Shown here one piece after another: positions 39,620 to 41,098 of a stretch of 41,098 nt of DNA. The stretch covers positions 77,846 through 118,943 of the forward strand of contig NZ_JACSQQ010000014.1 of NCBI RefSeq assembly GCF_014836555.1, read 5' to 3'. The stretch is from Oerskovia rustica (GTDB lineage Bacteria; Actinomycetota; Actinomycetes; Actinomycetales; Cellulomonadaceae). Both the position numbers and the translations under genes were made by a program. A model generated the notes under the pieces. The model did no database searches, was not told the DNA's origin, and saw only the letters and a list, made by a program, of their open reading frames with translations. Numbering within the stretch: the first letter of the stretch is position 1; every line of letters begins with the position of its first letter.

Positions 39620-40920
39620 CCGAGGACGCGGAGCGGGGGCGTCCGGCGCGCGCCGGGGCCCGGGGGCGACCGCCGGCCGGGCGCGAGACCGGCCGTGCCG
39701 CCGACGTCGGACCTGACGTCGACGCGGCTGCGGCAGGCTCCGCGCTGCGTGACGGCGAGTCGCGGGCGACCGGCTCGGCGGGTTCGCACGAGTGGACGGG
39801 CTCGCCGCGCATCGCGGGGTCCCGACGTCGCCCCCGGGCCACCGCACCCCGGACCCTCACCCTCGCGTCGCTGCGGGCACCGCTCGCCGAGGCCGCGGCG
39901 CTCGTCCCGACGGGGCCTCGCGGCCCGGCACCGCGACCGCGCGTCCGACCGCAGCGCGGGCGGTGGGAGGAGGACGTCCTCGGGCCGGACTATCGGCGTC
40001 TGACCCTCCAGCTCACGCCCGACGACGAGGGCGAGGTCGTGGCGACGCTCGTCCGGTACGACCCACCGACCGAGGAGGCCCTCCGCCCTGCCCGCGCGGT
40101 GCTGTACGTCCACGGGTGGAGCGACTACTTCTTCCAGACCGAGCTCGCCGAGTACTGGCACGCGCAGGGCGCAGCGTTCTACGCGGTGGACCTGCGCAAG
40201 TACGGGCGCAGCCTCCGGCCGCACCAGACCCCCGGGTACATGGAGCACCTGCACGAGTACGACGAGGACCTCGAGACGGCGCTCGCGACGATCCACACCG
40301 AGCTCGGTACGCATGCCTCGATCATGCTGGTCGGCCACTCGACCGGCGGCCTCACCGGGGTCCTGTGGGCGAACCGCAACCCGGGACGCCTGCACGGACT
40401 GGTGCTGAACAGCCCGTGGCTGGAGCTGCAGGGTTCGTCGACGGTCAGGACGGTGTCCTCCCCGGCGATCCGCCAGCTCGCGCGCTTCCAGCCCAAGGCC
40501 CCGCTGCCGAACATCGACGCGGGGTACTACGCGCGCACGCTGCGCGACCTCGAGAGCGGCGGTTGGGAGTTCAACCCCGAGTGGCGGCCCGTGCCGTCGT
40601 TCCCCGTCCGTGCCGGCTGGCTGCGCGGGATCATCGAGGGGCACGCGACCGTGGCGGCCGGGCTGTCGGTGACCTGCCCGATCATCGTCCTGACGTCCGA
40701 CCGCACCCTCATCAGCCCGCGGTGGAGCGAGGACATGCGGGCGGCGGACATCGTGCTCGACGTCGAGCTCCTCGCCCGGCGTGCACCGAACCTTGGACCC
40801 GTCGTGACGATCGCCCGCATTCCCGGGGGGATACACGACCTCACGTTGTCCGGTCCTGGCCCGCGCCGACGGTTCTATCGAGAGATCACCCGGTGGTTGG
40901 CGGGGTACGGCTGGAGCTGA
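39616..40920 (+). CDS. Alpha/beta hydrolase with disordered N-terminus (monoacylglycerol lipase-like)
   Basis: 434 residues. The first 110 or so are Arg/Ala/Pro-rich and probably disordered. The hydrolase domain has LYVHGWSDYFFQTELAEYW, nucleophile Ser242 in GHSTGG and His407 in GGIHDLTLS; LTSDRTLI likely holds the acid region. It resembles serine aminopeptidase S33/lysophospholipase-type lipases. The ATG overlaps the MDR stop by 4 nt, so the two are co-translated and may act on one substrate. Confidence 0.87.
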   Translation: MTEDAERGRPARAGARGRPPAGRETGRAADVGPDVDAAAAGSALRDGESRATGSAGSHEWTGSPRIAGSRRRPRATAPRTLTLASLRAPLAEAAALVPTGPRGPAPRPRVRPQRGRWEEDVLGPDYRRLTLQLTPDDEGEVVATLVRYDPPTEEALRPARAVLYVHGWSDYFFQTELAEYWHAQGAAFYAVDLRKYGRSLRPHQTPGYMEHLHEYDEDLETALATIHTELGTHASIMLVGHSTGGLTGVLWANRNPGRLHGLVLNSPWLELQGSSTVRTVSSPAIRQLARFQPKAPLPNIDAGYYARTLRDLESGGWEFNPEWRPVPSFPVRAGWLRGIIEGHATVAAGLSVTCPIIVLTSDRTLISPRWSEDMRAADIVLDVELLARRAPNLGPVVTIARIPGGIHDLTLSGPGPRRRFYREITRWLAGYGWS

Positions 40921-40941
40921 CGGCCTGCGGGGCGCGCCGCG

Positions 40942-40961
40942 TCGCCTCGCAAGCGAGGCGA
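40942..40961 (+). terminator. Terminator of the hydrolase gene
   Basis: TCGCCTCGC-AA-GCGAGGCGA, a 9-bp palindrome (about 7 bp stem with a 6-nt loop), 21 nt past the stop. Confidence 0.55.
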
Positions 40962-41022
40962 GGAATGACGGTGGACCGCCGCCTTGATGGAACGACGGGC
41001 CGTGGGTGGAAATGGGGGTATG

Positions 41023-41056
41023 CCAAAGGCCCACCCCTGTTGGGGTGGGCCTTTGG
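41023..41056 (-). terminator. Terminator of the rRNA operon
   Basis: Perfect 15-bp stem (CCAAAGGCCCACCCC and complement) with a 4-nt loop, 11 nt beyond the 5S 3' end. It lies between the convergent hydrolase gene and the 5S gene and could also stop transcripts from the left. Confidence 0.85.
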
Positions 41057-41067
41057 TGAATGGTTGT

Positions 41068-41098
41068 CCGGCGGCGACCTACTCTCCCACCCCGTCTC
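41068..41098 (-). rRNA. rrf: 5S ribosomal RNA, 3' end only
   Basis: On the minus strand the window edge reads GAGACGGGGTGGGAGAGTAG followed by GTCGCCGCC, the conserved 3' end of actinobacterial 5S rRNA. The rest of the gene, and presumably 23S and 16S, lies beyond the window. The exact 3' end is approximate. Confidence 0.88.

Overview
The window is high-GC (roughly 72-74%), densely coded actinobacterial chromosome. Codon use, TANNNT leaderless promoters, secreted multi-modular glycoside hydrolases with Ig-like and ricin-type modules, and SHOCT/DUF6325/DUF1269-type small proteins point to Micrococcales, most like Cellulomonadaceae or Promicromonosporaceae (Cellulomonas, Oerskovia, Cellulosimicrobium). 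This assignment is inference, not a database match. No phage, insertion sequence, CRISPR array or tRNA was seen. The right edge enters the 3' end of a 5S rRNA on the minus strand.

Layout. 72-3393 holds four minus-strand housekeeping or accessory genes (acetyltransferase, dienelactone hydrolase, ZapE-like ATPase, SHOCT membrane protein). 3523-13924 is a catabolic locus: a LacI regulator divergent from an ABC sugar importer (two permeases, lipoprotein binding protein), a GH42 beta-galactosidase and a secreted 1170-residue GH30 enzyme resembling endo-beta-1,6-galactanases. Two near-identical LacI operators lie between regulator and importer. The likely role is cutting type II arabinogalactan side chains outside the cell, importing galacto-oligosaccharides and hydrolysing them inside. 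14224-19480 is a stress-signalling block: a GAF-GAF-PP2C-HATPase phosphatase, a SigG/SigJ-like ECF sigma factor and four small minus-strand stress or membrane proteins. 19631-28352 carries transporters, an acetyltransferase, a universal stress protein, an esterase and a NarL-type two-component pair. 28509-32192 has a butanediol-type dehydrogenase, a 5'-3' exonuclease, a tiny membrane protein and a PfkB kinase.

The most interesting region is 32279-38118, read right to left. An Rrf2 regulator is followed by a promoter with a dyad, then a 22-codon leaderless ORF containing three consecutive Cys codons, then five genes overlapping by exactly 4 bp: an AprA/fumarate-reductase-like flavoprotein, a two-cluster ferredoxin, and an SsuABC/TauABC-like importer (binding protein, permease, ATPase). 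This looks like a cysteine-attenuated organosulfur uptake and redox operon. I know of poly-Cys leaderless attenuators in mycobacteria, but not of one placed before an operon of this composition.

Across the window a family of nested inverted repeats with core GCCGASGGTGACG occurs as three clusters (about 14005-14144, 32195-32261, 37544-37616), each next to gene 3' ends and each built as forward copies followed by inverted copies. At least twelve start codons have an ANNNT-type -10 box 6-7 nt upstream, the pattern of leaderless transcripts. That pattern decided several of the starts given here.
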